Part shown: positions 43,787 to 56,158 of the stretch, piece by piece | Position numbering within the stretch: position 1 is the stretch's first letter | Layout of the letters: each line of letters begins with the position of its first letter | From: Telopea speciosissima | Taxonomy: Eukaryota; Streptophyta; Magnoliopsida; Proteales; Proteaceae | Reading direction: 5' to 3' | Assembly: GCF_018873765.1 (NCBI RefSeq) | Contig: NC_057918.1 | Coordinates: 40,463,871-40,527,870 of the forward strand | Length of the DNA: 64,000 nucleotides | Program-made: the position numbers and the translations under genes | The notes under the pieces: generated by a model | The model's database searches: none | Seen by the model: the letters and a program-made list of their open reading frames with translations, nothing else | What the model was told of the DNA's origin: nothing

Positions 43787-46152
43787 TAACCATGTTAGAC
43801 ATCTTGCTTGGAGTCTAAGGTTTCCACACACATCAGTGCTATCCAGGTTTTATTGGTATAAATCTTTCAGAATGTTCCAACTCGAAAGTAAAGAGGATTA
43901 GACTTGGTACCAGGGAGAAAACAATATGAGATGGATAAGGAACATATAAATCCAGCAGATAGACCTTCTGATATTAATGTCAGTTAATTTAGGATGGAGA
44001 AATTAAAAATTACTGGTTTATATAAAGATTAAAGACAATCTGGAAAGCAATAAGAAGCAACATTGGAGGGATGTGTGAAGACTGAGAATCTTTAATGTAA
44101 TCCTAGATGGGGATAAAGCCAACTAGAACCAGAACCAGGATTTACTAGGGTTTAATGGATTGGCTAGGGTGGAATTAGGTAAATAGTGAAGTTAGGGTTA
44201 GGGTTTGAGAAGGAGATTAATGTAGGGATCTAGGGTTTATAATGAGTATTATGGCTAGGGGCTTGGATCAAGTTTCCCAAACAGTGAGGGGGAGATTCGA
44301 TCCAAGTTTGGGCTGCTTCTAATGGTGGAATTAGGCTGGGCAGGTTTTAGGTTATGGAAGTGATGTTTGGAGATGGAGGGATATTAGGGTTTAGCTTAGA
44401 GGGTTAGGAACAGAAGGGTTTGGGAATGGAGATTTACTTACTGGTTATTGGATGGATCCTTGAACTGGTAGCAGATTTGGATAAATGAGCCATGAACCTT
44501 CAAACAATCAGCAGTAGCAAACTTGAACAAATCTGAATGCACACGAATGAGAGAGACAGTGAACTCGTGAAGGCTATCTCAACCTCACCTTCACAGCCTA
44601 TCTCAGGACAGTGGAATGCAACAAAGCAAATTTCTTATTCATTAAATCGTGGGGGGCTCCATGGAGCTCTTACATTATATAGCCTTCAAGGCTGGGCATG
44701 AAATATAAATCCTAACTAGGACTAGGACTCAAAACTAGGACTTCTAATTAGGATTCAGATTTGAACTAGGAATCCTAATTAGAATTACAACTCAATAAAG
44801 AATAAAACATAATAAAAACAAATAAAACAAATACTAATCTAAATCCCCATGACTACTGTTGGTGTAGGGAAGAATCCCTACACCTACCCGATGGCTAATT
44901 ATGCTGGTGTAGGGAAGAATCCCTACACCTGCGGCTGGTTTTAGACAGCCAGTTTACATCACTCTTGGACAGCGAAGATTATCTCTAGGAGGAGATTTAA
45001 TTATCAAGTGGATAATAACAACTGATTTTGTGAGAGGATACATGAGGAATTAGTTTTACAGAAAGAACCATAATGCCACCTGGTTTGGGATTGGTTTGCA
45101 TCTATTGGGTGAAGTATATGTAAGTGATGGAATGTCTTTAATTTGGAGGATCTATGAGTTTAGGCCTAAACATGAAGGAATTTCTTTTGTTTTATTTGTG
45201 AGGATCTATGATCTTAGTCCTAAAGGGAAGAAAATATTGACTACAGCACACAAGCCTAATGAGCATACCCCGTGGGGTTTTCTTAGAGGACAGAAAGGCC
45301 ATCTATTCACTCACTGTTTCGGTTTTCCCATGAATACGGCTTTTATTTTTCAAAAATAAATAAATAAATAAATAAATACATAAATAAAAATAAAGCAATA
45401 ACATATGATATTGTTATTGCAATATTCTACTTGGAGAAAGGCAGGAAAATATGATGAATTAGATCATGTTGGATGCACAATCTTATCAAAGAAAGGTATA
45501 CAGTTGTTTCTCAAATTGTTAAACAAGAACCTTGTGGAGACACAAGGTAGAGGAGAGTTAACCCTCAGAGAGATTAGATAGCATAAGTGCTTCAAGCAAA
45601 TGGAGAAATGAAATGTTTAGACATTCCAATACGTTGTTAAAATGTATGAGAGAACTTTGATTACCTTGCTTGACTAATATATTGAATTGATACAATTATT
45701 AAAGCAAGGAAAATTCTGATGAATGAAATGAAAGTAATAGGGCGCCTACATATGAGATTGAGTTAGATGTATACAAATGTAATTGTAGGCAAGCTATCAT
45801 GTAAAGCCCTTGGATGTTGATTGCTAGGATGCAAGAGCAAGCTCTAGATTGATATCATGTTATACTATCAGCATAGGAGAGGCATTCGACTTTCTAAGGC
45901 CAATTGGTAGTTGATCCAGTGAAACTTTGTTGGCTGAAATAGCATTATGCTACTTGGATTTTAACTTTAAAGCGGTCTTGTTGTGTTGGAGTGGTTTTGT
46001 CGGAAATCTTTGGTAATTTTTAGGAAGTGGTTTTATTTGTAAGAATGCTTGTGTGGTGAGGTCAGGGGTACTCTATATTGGGCATTAAAAGTAAAGTTGG
46101 TTTAAGATTTAGTGGTTTAGGAGTCATTAATAGTCCCAACACATTGGTAATT
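43787..46152. other. Intergenic stretch with a possible copia-like LTR remnant, no gene seen
   Basis: 44100-44830 has the style of a decayed LTR (a ttatatagcc box near 44674 and repeated aggactaggact / cctaattagaatt words). Two identical short palindromes at 44861-44884 and 44906-44929. An (AAAT)n microsatellite at about 45353-45395. The 87-codon open stretch at 45096-45359 shows no known domain. Confidence 0.45.
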
Positions 46153-46458
46153 TAATTTGTCCTCATGTTTTTAGAATTACTTATAGGATGTTGAGATAGA
46201 TGTGTGGCAAAACTAGGAAGGATAAAGTAAGGAATGACCATATTAGAGCTGAGTTAGGGATTGCCCTGATACATCATAAGCTACGAGAAAGTCATTTGAG
46301 GTGGTTAATTTGTCCTTGTATTTTTAGAATTACTTGCAGGATGTTGAGCTAGATGGGTGGCAAAACTAGGAAGGATAAAGTAAGGAATGACCATATTAGA
46401 GCTAAGTTGGGGATTGCCCTGATACATCATAAGCTACGAGAAAGTCATTTGAGGTGGC
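46153..46458 (+). repeat. 153-bp tandem duplication inside an RTE fragment
   Basis: 46153-46305 and 46306-46458 are near-identical (taatttgtcc ... gtcatttgaggtgg) and contain the same piece of RTE coding sequence (ggcaaaactaggaaggataa). Confidence 0.88.
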
Positions 46459-46725
46459 ATGATAATGTTCAACGGAGGCCTTGGGATGCTCCAGTCTGGA
46501 GGAGTGATTTGATTCGGATGGAAGGATCTAAAAGAACCAGAGGCAGGCCTAAACTAAATTTTATAGGTGAAATGGTGAGGAAAGACATGCATAGCTTAGG
46601 CCTCATTTCATGTATGACTTCAAATAGAGCTGAGTGGAGAGCAAGGATCCATGTAGGACGACCCCATTTAGTTGGGATAAGGCTATGTTGTTGTTTGTTG
46701 TTCTTGTTGTTACGGGAATTCATTG
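46190..46725 (+). pseudogene. RTE-type LINE fragment 2
   Basis: The 46353-46754 frame reads KTRKDKVRNDHIRAKLG, ESHLRWHDNVQRRPWDAPV, RGRPKLNFIGEMVRKDMHSL and NRAEWRARIHVG, colinear with fragment 1. It ends in catttagttgggataaggct and TTG-rich repeats. Only the last 130 or so codons remain, with part duplicated upstream. Confidence 0.88.
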
Positions 46726-46756
46726 CTCTTGTTTTGATAAGAGTAGAAGGTTAGAG

Positions 46757-46922
46757 GGTGGCCCTTGGTGTAACGTTAATGTTGCTCCATTGTGACCAAG
46801 TGGTCACGGGTTCGATTCTGGAAACAACTTCTCTGCGAAAGCAGGGGTAAGGCTGCATACATTATGACCCTCCCCAGACCCCACAGTGGCGGGAGCCTTG
46901 TGCAGTGGGTATGCCCTTTGTT
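46757..46922 (+). mobile_element. Au-type SINE
   Basis: 166 bp with a tRNA-derived head (B box ggttcgattc near 46811) and the conserved Au body: gcaggggtaaggctgcatac, attatgaccctccccagacc, gtggcgggagccttgtgcag and the end gggtatgcccttt. Flanked by the exact 13-bp direct repeat tagaaggttagag at 46744-46756 and 46923-46935. Au SINEs end in TTTG rather than poly(A), as here. Confidence 0.93.
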
Positions 46923-46935
46923 TAGAAGGTTAGAG

Positions 46936-49900
46936 ATATCTAAATTCAGCTTGTTGGTATAATTTAAAGGGATTGCTTAATGCAAAATATTCTGCAATTC
47001 TCTTGTGGGGATTCTTTGGATAGGTGTGGCCAAACTATTTGGTTGCTGTTATTGCTATCTAGCTGCTGTTTCTTTTCTTCTTTTGCTTTTATATGATCAA
47101 CCACTTTTGCTCATATTACACCATTGCCAATAGGTTCTTGATTCAAGAAGTTGAATATTGGTTAAAGTTACACTCTCAAGGCTTTTAGATAAACCTCATC
47201 ACTCCTGCATGCAACCCCATGGTGCCTTTTAGGCTTTATGTTAGGACCTAATGATCCCAGCCATTTTTTAATTAATTTTTTCCTTCAAGCCTTATGTTAA
47301 GATCCAATCCACATTTTATCTCTTCAAGCCTATATCAATACCCTTTCCACAATTATGGTTCACAATTAGTGGTGCCAGACATTTTCATGTGTGATAAATA
47401 GCAGTGCATGAAGTGTAACATAAATGTCTGAGCAAAAAATAGCAGAAAGGATGGTGGTTCCAATTATTGTTTGTCATGCATAGAGGTTATAATTTGGAAA
47501 GTATCAGGAACTTGATTATTGAGTTATATGTCCAATGAGAGGAAATAATGACAGATGCATATTGTTATGCAGTATTGGATAACTAGTGGTGCCTAAGAGT
47601 GTCATAGGTGATAAACAGCAATTGGTGAAGAGGACCGTAAAACTGTGACATATTTTAATGTTGGCAGAGCAGAAAGAGTTAGAGAGATGGTATTTTCTAT
47701 TTCTTGCTTGTCATTTCTGGTGGTTTGTAATGGCAAAATTGTGGGAAACTTGATTTTTTTAATTATATGTGTGTGTGTGTGTGTGTTGGATTTTGGAAAG
47801 ACACATGATGATAAACCTGGTCTGCCTGATATAAGATTTACTAAGTAGATACCAAAGATGTAGTGATGTCTTATTATGGCATCAGTGATGGAAAGAATGC
47901 TCTAAAAAATAGGGACATAGGGATCATTGCCATTAAAAATGAATTGAGAGATGTAGGTTTTATATATTGTTTAACTATTTATATAGAGTTTGGAAGTTGA
48001 AATAGCCGTGGGGTTGTGGTAGGCACTAGCTTCCTGTGCCAGTGGACCAGAGAACACAGTTTGATCGTATTTGGGTGAATCTGTGAGCAGTCAAACCCTT
48101 GTTGGTGGATAAAGACCGAGTGAGTTGGTGGTGTGTAATTATTAATTTGGTTTGTTGATCTCCCTTAGGAAGTTTCTTGAATGGGGCTAAGGTGGTCATT
48201 GGACAGAAGCAAGGGCCTACTTTTTAATAGCATTTATTGGTCGTACAAGAACAAACAAACACTTGGAGAAAATTCAAATGGTTGGAGCTCAGTGTTAGGT
48301 CTGGGTAGTGTGCAAGAGGCTGTAACATTTTTCTGTTGAAAGATTTAATGAGTTTGATTATCAGAGAATTGGATTGGATCATAGTAACTTCATTTCTGTT
48401 GCTTAAGATACTAAGCTGACCCAAGATGCCCGTTGCTCAAGTGATAATCTGCAGTCTAGTTGATGAATTTATGGACTGTTTCAGGATTTCAGCACTGTAT
48501 CTTGAAGTGGAAAGGAGATGATGCAGTATGTGAGCAAGGTTACGAGCTTGTATTTTGAGCTCGGGCTGTCAATGAATCATATATTGTTCTAGTATAATAA
48601 GATAAAATTAGAATACTCACACAGACACAAATATTGTTCTAGTAACACACACACATTGTTATTATTATATTATTAGTATTATACAACTTGTACAGATGCT
48701 TTTGTAGTGACCTGATCATATTTGTATTATTATTTATAGTCAGATTTCCCATTGGTTGGTTGTACTGTTATAGTTTGTAGTACAAACTGTTTTTTGGATG
48801 GTATGATTTTGTTTTTATCTATGCATTATAGTCAGTGAATTTCTGATGAGCTTAGTTGGTTTGGGTGTTTAACTAGTAGGTTTATAAGTTCAAAACCAGC
48901 CCAGTCAGAATTGATTCCAATTGGATATGATTTGTGCGTCTGATATCTTTGGCCCCACAGAATTTTAAGTTGTTCAGATCTGGTAGGAATATGAAAGGAA
49001 TTCCAATGCTAATGTGATCAATTCACCTCCCAGATTCGGATAATCTGCATCAATTTGACTTTATTTTATTTACAGTATTGGGGGATAAATGTAAGTCTGT
49101 TTCTGTGGGAACCTCAATATCTGCTGGGTGAAACCATGGCAGTTTTCTTTGGGGCCAGTTGCCATTCTAGTGGTGCACTGACAGTTTATTGTGGTTCACC
49201 CTACCATTTTAGGAAGTTTTCAATATCATTTTGTGGAGAAAGAAATCAGCCACTAATGATTCAATAGCGAGTTTGAGTGTTTTGTTATTTATTTATTACT
49301 TACCTCTGCTGTTTGAAGGTCAATATTGCAACATGAATTTCGTGGGAGTTTGTTACCCTTGAACTCTTCTGGGATCTAGAAAATCTTGGAACACATCGTG
49401 CCCTTTCTTGTAACAAAATAGAGTGGGAGCTTTACTATGTTTTATGTGGGGTACGATTTTTTTCCTATCATAATCTTGTTTGCTCTTTAAGTTGTCTAAA
49501 ATTCTCATAAAAGGATTTTTATTGTTATTTTTTTCCTTTTTCTGTTGGGAAGGGGGGGGGGGGGGGAGGTGTTAGATGAAGTGGATTTCCCTGGCTTCTT
49601 CTCCACTGGACATGTACTGGATGAATTAAGACCCCAATGCATTGCAGACATCCATGCTGGAAAGAAAATTCCAATTGTAAGAAGGGAAATGCGATGGTAG
49701 TCTTAAATTTCCCTGAAGCGTTTAATATGGGTGGCTAGGGTTTATTTAAATAAAAGCTGCATCTTTTATTTATTTAGTTATTATGATAATTATCTGGATT
49801 GATGAGATCTGGAGAATAGAGAGTATTTGAATTCACATTAGCAGTAAGCCAGTAACCCTCTGAAAGGGGAAAAGTATACGCGTTACAGTGATTGCCAATT

Positions 49901-50618
49901 AGACATATCACCTTAAGAATGCATCTTTTTTAGCGAATGCGAATTTTCATCAAGAATATAGTTGGATTCTTAAACTGGAAAGGGTAATTATGTTTTGAAC
50001 AGTGAAGCTAGCTGAAAAGGTCTGTCTATGGAAGAACCATTCCTTACATACTTTTAAGTCTTGAGATCAGATTGGGTGTATAAGCCAGCACCATTCGAGC
50101 TGAAACCAATCCAATCTGCAATATCAAGATTTAAAAACTTGATGCAGGATCAGTGCACAGAACCATTACGATGATAAAATCCCAGGAGATTTGAAGAGTT
50201 GAACCAAACATATAGGAGAGAAGATGCCAATTCATTGAAGGGTTGATGAGCTCCTCTTAAGTAATTGAGGGCATAGACATGTCATGAGATTCTGGCGGAA
50301 AGAGGGGTGGGGGGTTGTATCTCAAATTCTTAGGAACAGTGGCTAAGAAACTGCTCAAGGGTCTTAAGCACAACTTTCATACAAAAGACTGCGATATGGG
50401 GGATCGCAACTCATCTGTTTAATGTGGTTGCTGCAATTAGATCCTATATAGCCAAAAGCAAAACCCTCTAGCCAACTTAAATCTGCATTTGGTTGCTTTC
50501 TTGGGAAGGAATATCTGTTCCTGAAAATATTGAAATCCGTTTTTGCGTGTCTTCCCTGGAAATGGAAAAGCCATTCTCAAAGTAATATTGGAAAGGTGCT
50601 TTTTATAAAATGTATCCC
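46936..50618. other. AT-rich intergenic stretch, no gene seen
   Basis: Contains a (GT)n microsatellite at 47769-47787, a CA-rich patch near 48620-48650 and a 15-G run at 49552-49566. Open stretches are short and without recognisable domains. Confidence 0.55.
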
Positions 50619-50634
50619 ATAAAAAGGGTGAGAT

Positions 50635-51162
50635 TTGCACAAAGAATTAGAATAGTGTGGAAGAGTGCTTCTGGAGTGTTATGAGATTGATGTATTCCTT
50701 TAATACTCAATAAGGAAAATTTTCTTAGGGTAGTCATACGACTAGTAATAATGTATGGAGTTGAATGTTGGACAATGAAGAAATAATATATATAACAAAT
50801 TTAGTGTGACTGAATTGAAGATGCTTAGATGGATTAATGGTAAAACTATAAAACATAATATAAGGAATGAACAAATTAGAGGTAATCTAGGAGTAGTTTT
50901 GATTACATGAAAAGTTGCGAGAAAGGTTTTTGAGGTGGAAAGGACATGTACAACGAAAGCCTTTGAACGCTTCAGTTTGAATGGGTGACCTAATTCAAAT
51001 TGAAGGAACCATAAGAGCTAGGGATAGACCTAAAATGACTTAGAGAGAAGTGGTGAAGACATGCATAGCTCAAGATTACTAACAAGTATTAATTGGAGGA
51101 AAATGATCCATGTAGCCGACCCCATTTAGTTGGGATGAGGTGGAGTTGAGTTGTTTAGTTGA
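50635..51162 (+). pseudogene. RTE-type LINE fragment 3 with 16-bp TSD
   Basis: 528 bp flanked by the exact direct repeat ataaaaagggtgagat at 50619-50634 and 51163-51178. The sequence follows fragment 1 from about the ggaaaattttcttaggg block through agggatagacctaaaatgac to catttagttgggatgaggtg, but is full of stops. A 5'-truncated, old RTE copy. Confidence 0.88.
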
Positions 51163-51270
51163 ATAAAAAGGGTGAGATGCATTGTGAAAAGATCCTCTCT
51201 CTATGAGTGCAACCAAACAGGGCTCATGTTGGAGGTATCTATAGTCATGGTATCAAATTTTTATATATGG

Positions 51271-52140
51271 TGATAAACCACAAAAATAACGGCCTATCGG
51301 TGGATGACTTGTGGCTGATCCTAAGCTGAGTCAGAGAACCCGGCCCAAAAAGATCCAGAAGTTGACTAACCAGAGGAGATAGGTCAAACGAAAGGAGGAT
51401 CCCCTCCTGGTCGGCAACGTGGCTGAGTCCTCCTGGTCGGTGACATGGCCGAGTCCTCCTGATCGGCGACATGGCCGAGTCCTCTTAGTCGGCAACGTGG
51501 CCGAGTCCTGGTTGGCGCCATGGCCGAGTCCTCCTGATCGGCGATAGGGCCGAGTCCTTATGGTCAGCAAGGTGGCCGACTCCGTGCGATCGGCGGGTAA
51601 ACCAATCTCTCCACAATTAGGGCCCCTAGTGGGTCTCGCATGCTCATGTAGAAGTGTTAATGAAGACACTCGAGTGGCCCCTGGGGCCAAAGGGTCACCT
51701 ATCCTGAGCCGAGCCCTCCAATGAGGCAGCAATTGTGGCTCGCCTAAATCACGGACCCACATCAACACATCCCGACAATCACAGGATACGCTGAATCTGT
51801 CGTTATCTAACGACAGAACCATATCACACCCGAATATGGAGTCTTACCAAGTGAAGAGTCCCCTCCCGAATATGACTCCGCCTGGAAGACTCCTACCAAA
51901 AACAGGACTCTTCCCATACAATGACTCTTCTCCACCACCCTATCCCAACTCTATAAATACCCAGGTATGAAGCTCAAACATCTCATCTCACTTTTTGTGA
52001 TATCGAACTGCTGCTAAAACGGAGACCTGACTTAGGCATCAGAGAGTCCTCGGTCGGAGCCACACCGACTCTCCTTTTCTCACTCGGCTTTCTGCAGGTT
52101 CATCTTGTGTGGACCGTACTAGAGGTTTCCTAATGCAACA
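51271..52140 (+). repeat. TAT-type LTR, plus orientation (solo or left over)
   Basis: Starts tgataaaccacaaaaataac, the same start as the LTR at 56159-57023 read on the other strand. Later blocks (gagacctgacttaggcatca, gagagtcctcggtcggagcc) are the complement of that LTR. A TATA-like box is at 51952-51958. It holds about six 26-bp tandem repeats (gatcggcgacatggccgagt + cctcct) at 51409-51596. It ends near gcaaca at 52140, where another LTR begins. No gag or pol follows in this orientation. Confidence 0.82.
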
Positions 52141-53829
52141 TGTCACACCCCAATTTCTTGACCAAGGGAAAAATGATGGGAATACCCCCCGTATCCCAAA
52201 TCATTCAACAGGATCAACATTCTTTGATGTGTCATGTACACTACCCGACTTCTCATTCAATGAATAAGAAGAAATCAGAGTTATAGCAGAAGAATATATA
52301 CATAACAATCACAATTAATTAGGAATTCTATGTGATATCTTATAAGTAAATTAAACAGTTTAACTCAAATATCTCAAGTCACAGTTATAACATAAGTACT
52401 AAAATCATATCATAGTAAGAGAAGAGAAGTCAAGTAACAATGCCATTATTACATTCATCTTCGAATCCATAAGTGCGAGGTATCCAAATCAAGCTTGAAC
52501 CTTTGGCTCAAACTAGAAACCCTCCTGAGTGCAATCGTCACAAAGATAATCCGACGTGGGCTCTACATCCGGTTGAGCGCCCCAAGCCACATAGTCCTCG
52601 CCCGAGTGCGTCGTCGAATCACCTCCAACAGTATCAATAACCCCTGTATCCATATCTAAAATAAAGGTTCCCGAGGGATGAGCTTACAAAGCCCAGCGAG
52701 CGATCAAACCAATCACAGTACATAAAATAGATACATCATCAATGCATGCTAAAGTACACTCACCACACTTGATGCATGAATGTCCTTAATCGATACCTTT
52801 CCCCCTAACAATGAGACTCTAAGTCAGGTCAAGTACTATAGTAACACAGGGAGCATCATCGGCCAACGGTACCATAAACAGATGGCAAATAACGGGGCCA
52901 TAAACGGATGACAATAACGGTGCCATAAACGGATGACAAATAACGGTGCCGTAAACGGATGACAAATAATGGTGTCATAACGGATGGTATTTCGACCATG
53001 TCAACCCCATGTTACCCAGGAAACCCGCGAGACCGGACTCGCTCACCGAGATTGTCCGCGAGCCCCCAATACAAACCCCGTCCTGGCGTCACCGAAGTAC
53101 GGCGATGACTTCATGGTGGGCTACCCCGAAATACGGTCGGGACCCATGGGTTTGCCCGACACCTACACCCCTGTTGGAAGGGTCGTAGTACTGGGTTCAT
53201 CCCCTCCTAGCCAACTGACGACTATAGAATCCAATGATAATGATTATAATTCTACACATTGCGAGTGTGAACCGGAGGTTGAGTCCGTAGTGCCTAATTC
53301 GGAGGTCACTACCTTCTCATTTTTTGACTTACACCCACACCAAAGTAACAATATGACGGGTGTGTTATCGAGATAACGGTCGGCCGATTACACCCGAATC
53401 AATTCCACAATCCATCATAATAAAGAATTATAAACAAAGCATCTTATATTCTACACCCCCCCCATAATAGCATGATTAATTTGTAAAGTTCGTCACTATT
53501 CATACATGAATAAACCCTCCCCCATTCATTACGCATAACACATGAGAGATAGTCATGCTCATGATGCCTAATTAATTCAACATGCATAACTAACTAGATG
53601 CCAAATGAAAAACACTCCATAAAATAGTTCAAGTGTTCAATCCACTCACTTCGTTGAAGCGTAGGTAATCTTATCTTCCGTGTAGTGTATGGTCCTCTCG
53701 TACGCGTACGCTAGCCTAGAATGTCATCATACAAGTATACAGTAGGTGAGAGAGTGTCAGGGTCCAAGGTCCGGAGTCAAAAACTCCAATTCAATACCAA
53801 TTTGGCCTAGGCGGATCCCATGTTTACCA
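52141..53829 (-). repeat. Tekay-like LTR, minus orientation, right end uncertain
   Basis: Starts tgtcacaccccaatttcttg, like the Tekay LTR edge at 8445, and carries the same kind of middle block (cacctacacccctgttggaa with gggtcgtagtac, near 53155). It stops at about 53829, where TAT gag-pol sequence begins, without the expected TG...CA end and without a matching target duplication. It may be a truncated or recombined solo LTR. It includes three or four repeats of aacggatgacaaataacggtg at 52870-52990. Confidence 0.7.
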
Positions 53830-56088
53830 ATACCCGATGAACGGGTCTTTTCGTAATCTCTACCTGCACCACCAAAGTATCATCATGAGGTAAGCTTATA
53901 CCTTCAAGGCATCGGTGAAGGAGATCACTGTCTCGGTCTTCGCTATCTTGTTTGGCATCTCCGCCACTACTACGAACCGCGCATTGGCTTTAGCTTTTCT
54001 TGTTGACTCTTGCCTGGGGCCTCCGAGGATAGTGTATATTGGTGCCCCCTTGGCACCTCTCGGCCCCGAGCCCTCATCTTTATTTTTGGGTCAGGCCTAG
54101 TTTTTTCCACGTTTGGCCCTCGGGTTGTCATGCCTTGGCTCGTCTCTCTTCCGATCACAGTCTTCATTTTGCCGACCTCAACGGTCGTCTCGGCCCCCCT
54201 TCACATATTGCTTCAAATGTCCTGCTTTTATCAGTAGCTCTTCAATTTCTCTCTTCAGCTGAAAGCAGTCCTCGGTGTCATGGCCGATGTCTTTATGAAA
54301 TTGATAGTACTTATTCGGGTTTCGAGATGTCTCCACTTGCATTGGTCGAGGTCGGCCCATGTACCCCTCATCCTGGAACTACATCAAGATCTCCTTGCGA
54401 GAAGTGTTCAAGGGGGTGTACTCCGAACTTTGGGCTCGATCAGTCCTCTTGGGTCGGCAGTCGGTCTTGGTTCGCTTTCCTCCTTGCGGTCATCTATCAT
54501 CGACCTTTTCTTCTCGCTCTTACCTTTGCTTGCCTTCCAGGTTTGGAGCACTTCTGCCATGTTAGCAAATTCATTGCATCTCTCCAAGAGCTCGGCCATA
54601 TTTTTGGTCAGTTTTTTAGCCAAATCCTTGATGAGGTCCATGTCTGAGAGGCCATTGCTCATTGCCATGTGGGCCGTAGCCTCATCTAGATCCTTGATGT
54701 CTAAGGATTCTTTGTTAAAATGGGAGACAAAGGCTCGGATGGACTCGTCAGGTTTCTGCTTCACACTCAAGAGGTTGACCGTCGTCTTCTTATGCTTCAT
54801 ACTACTCTAGAAGTGCGTGACAAATGGTTTGCAAAGCTTGGAGAAGTTCGTGATGGAGTTTGACCTCAGCCATAAAAACCAAGAAGTGGTCGCACCCTTG
54901 AGGGACGCCGAGAATGCACGGCAAGAAACTATTTTCGATCCTCCATACATAGTCATCATGGAGTTGAAATAATTGATGTGTTCGATAGGGTCAGTCATCC
55001 TGTCATAGCTGTCAAAGGGGGGAGGTTTGAACCCCAGTGGTAGTGGCACATTCATAATCTCGTGGGGATACGGGTGTTGCCTTAGCATCGAGTACGCATC
55101 CCCATTGTATGCTTTTTCATCCCTTCAAGATTTTCATCGAGTTTTTGTAGCCGTTGCTCCACTTCGATTTCCTAGGGTCGGCTGTTGCATTCAACAGCAC
55201 GGGGTCGATCGAATCCTTGGTCTCGGGCATCCCGTTTGCCCAAATTTCCATTATGTTTTGTACGGCCATTGCGTCCGGCTCGGCTGTCCTCCTAGGTGAT
55301 AATTCTTTGAGAACTTCGTTGTTGGTCCCCTCGTCGTGTCGACCTTTGGCACGAGTGGTTGTGACACGATTCTTCCTGGCATGAGTGACTCCTTCGGGGG
55401 TCCTCCAGGTGGCCTCGGTGCCCCCGATGCACAGTATTCTCTCCCAATCGACCCTAGAAGACTGATCTCCTTGATACCGAGGCCGCTGGATCAAGGTACA
55501 CTCATGTCTTAGACCCCGCTTGGCCGTCCTCGTCTCTCGAGTTCGACCACAGAGGGGGAGTTCGACGAAGTGGTCGAGATGATGTTGCACGACTCGGTTC
55601 ACCTCGGGCTCGGTTATCTACGACCCAAGGGGCGCCGGCAGGCGCAAGTGGCAATGGCGGCATTGGTGGCTGACCTAGGTTCCCCCTTGAGCCAACTAAG
55701 CCACGAGGGTGTGCAGCGTCTCATTGGTGTGAAGCATTTGTAATCAGAGGTCCATGAATCGACGATTATTGGCTGGAACCTCGGGGTCAAGATTCTCCAG
55801 TATGGGAGGCAGCGGTGGCAAGTTAACATCAAATATCGTCGATTTGCCCTGCGGTTGTCCCTGTGCCATATTCAGCAGGCTAGCTCCGTTGCTGTCGTCC
55901 CCAGGCAGGGTCAGTTCGGGCGCCGCGTAGACGCCGCGTCGATTTCCTCCTCGTGGAGGTCTTCTCGTCACACCCTGGTGCAAGGTTTCGGGTGGAGGCG
56001 AGTTTCTCGCACCCCCATCGGGCTGCGTTCCCTCTCCCCTAGAGGCAGTGCTGTGCTGACCCGATCTTGTATGCACCATTATTTTCAC
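53830..56088 (-). pseudogene. TAT-type gag remnant, cut before protease
   Basis: Starts MVHTRSGQHSTASRGEG at 56079. The capsid-like domain is at 54807-55088 (DPIEHINYFNSMMTMYGGSK, CRAFSASLKGATTSWF) and continues at 54408-54800 with a stop between. The C-terminal motif reads [15 protein letters not shown], so its first Cys is Tyr. Sequence then runs to SLPHDDTLVVQVEI and stops just short of the protease DTG motif at about 53830. Pol is absent, so this is half of an element joined to an unrelated LTR. Confidence 0.88.
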
Positions 56089-56158
56089 TCTTCTGACTGG
56101 TAGAAACGACTATGCTTTACAGACGTCGCTTCCCACAGACAACATTAAATCTGTTTCG

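Noticed and set aside
51331..51822. 163-codon minus-strand open frame with repeated Arg-Ser-Gly-Gly-Leu motifs
   Set aside because: It is the translation of the 26-bp LTR repeat block, not a gene.
55117..55602. 161-codon minus-strand frame considered as a separate gene
   Set aside because: It lies in the middle of the TAT gag remnant, between its N-terminal and capsid parts, and is best read as part of that gag.
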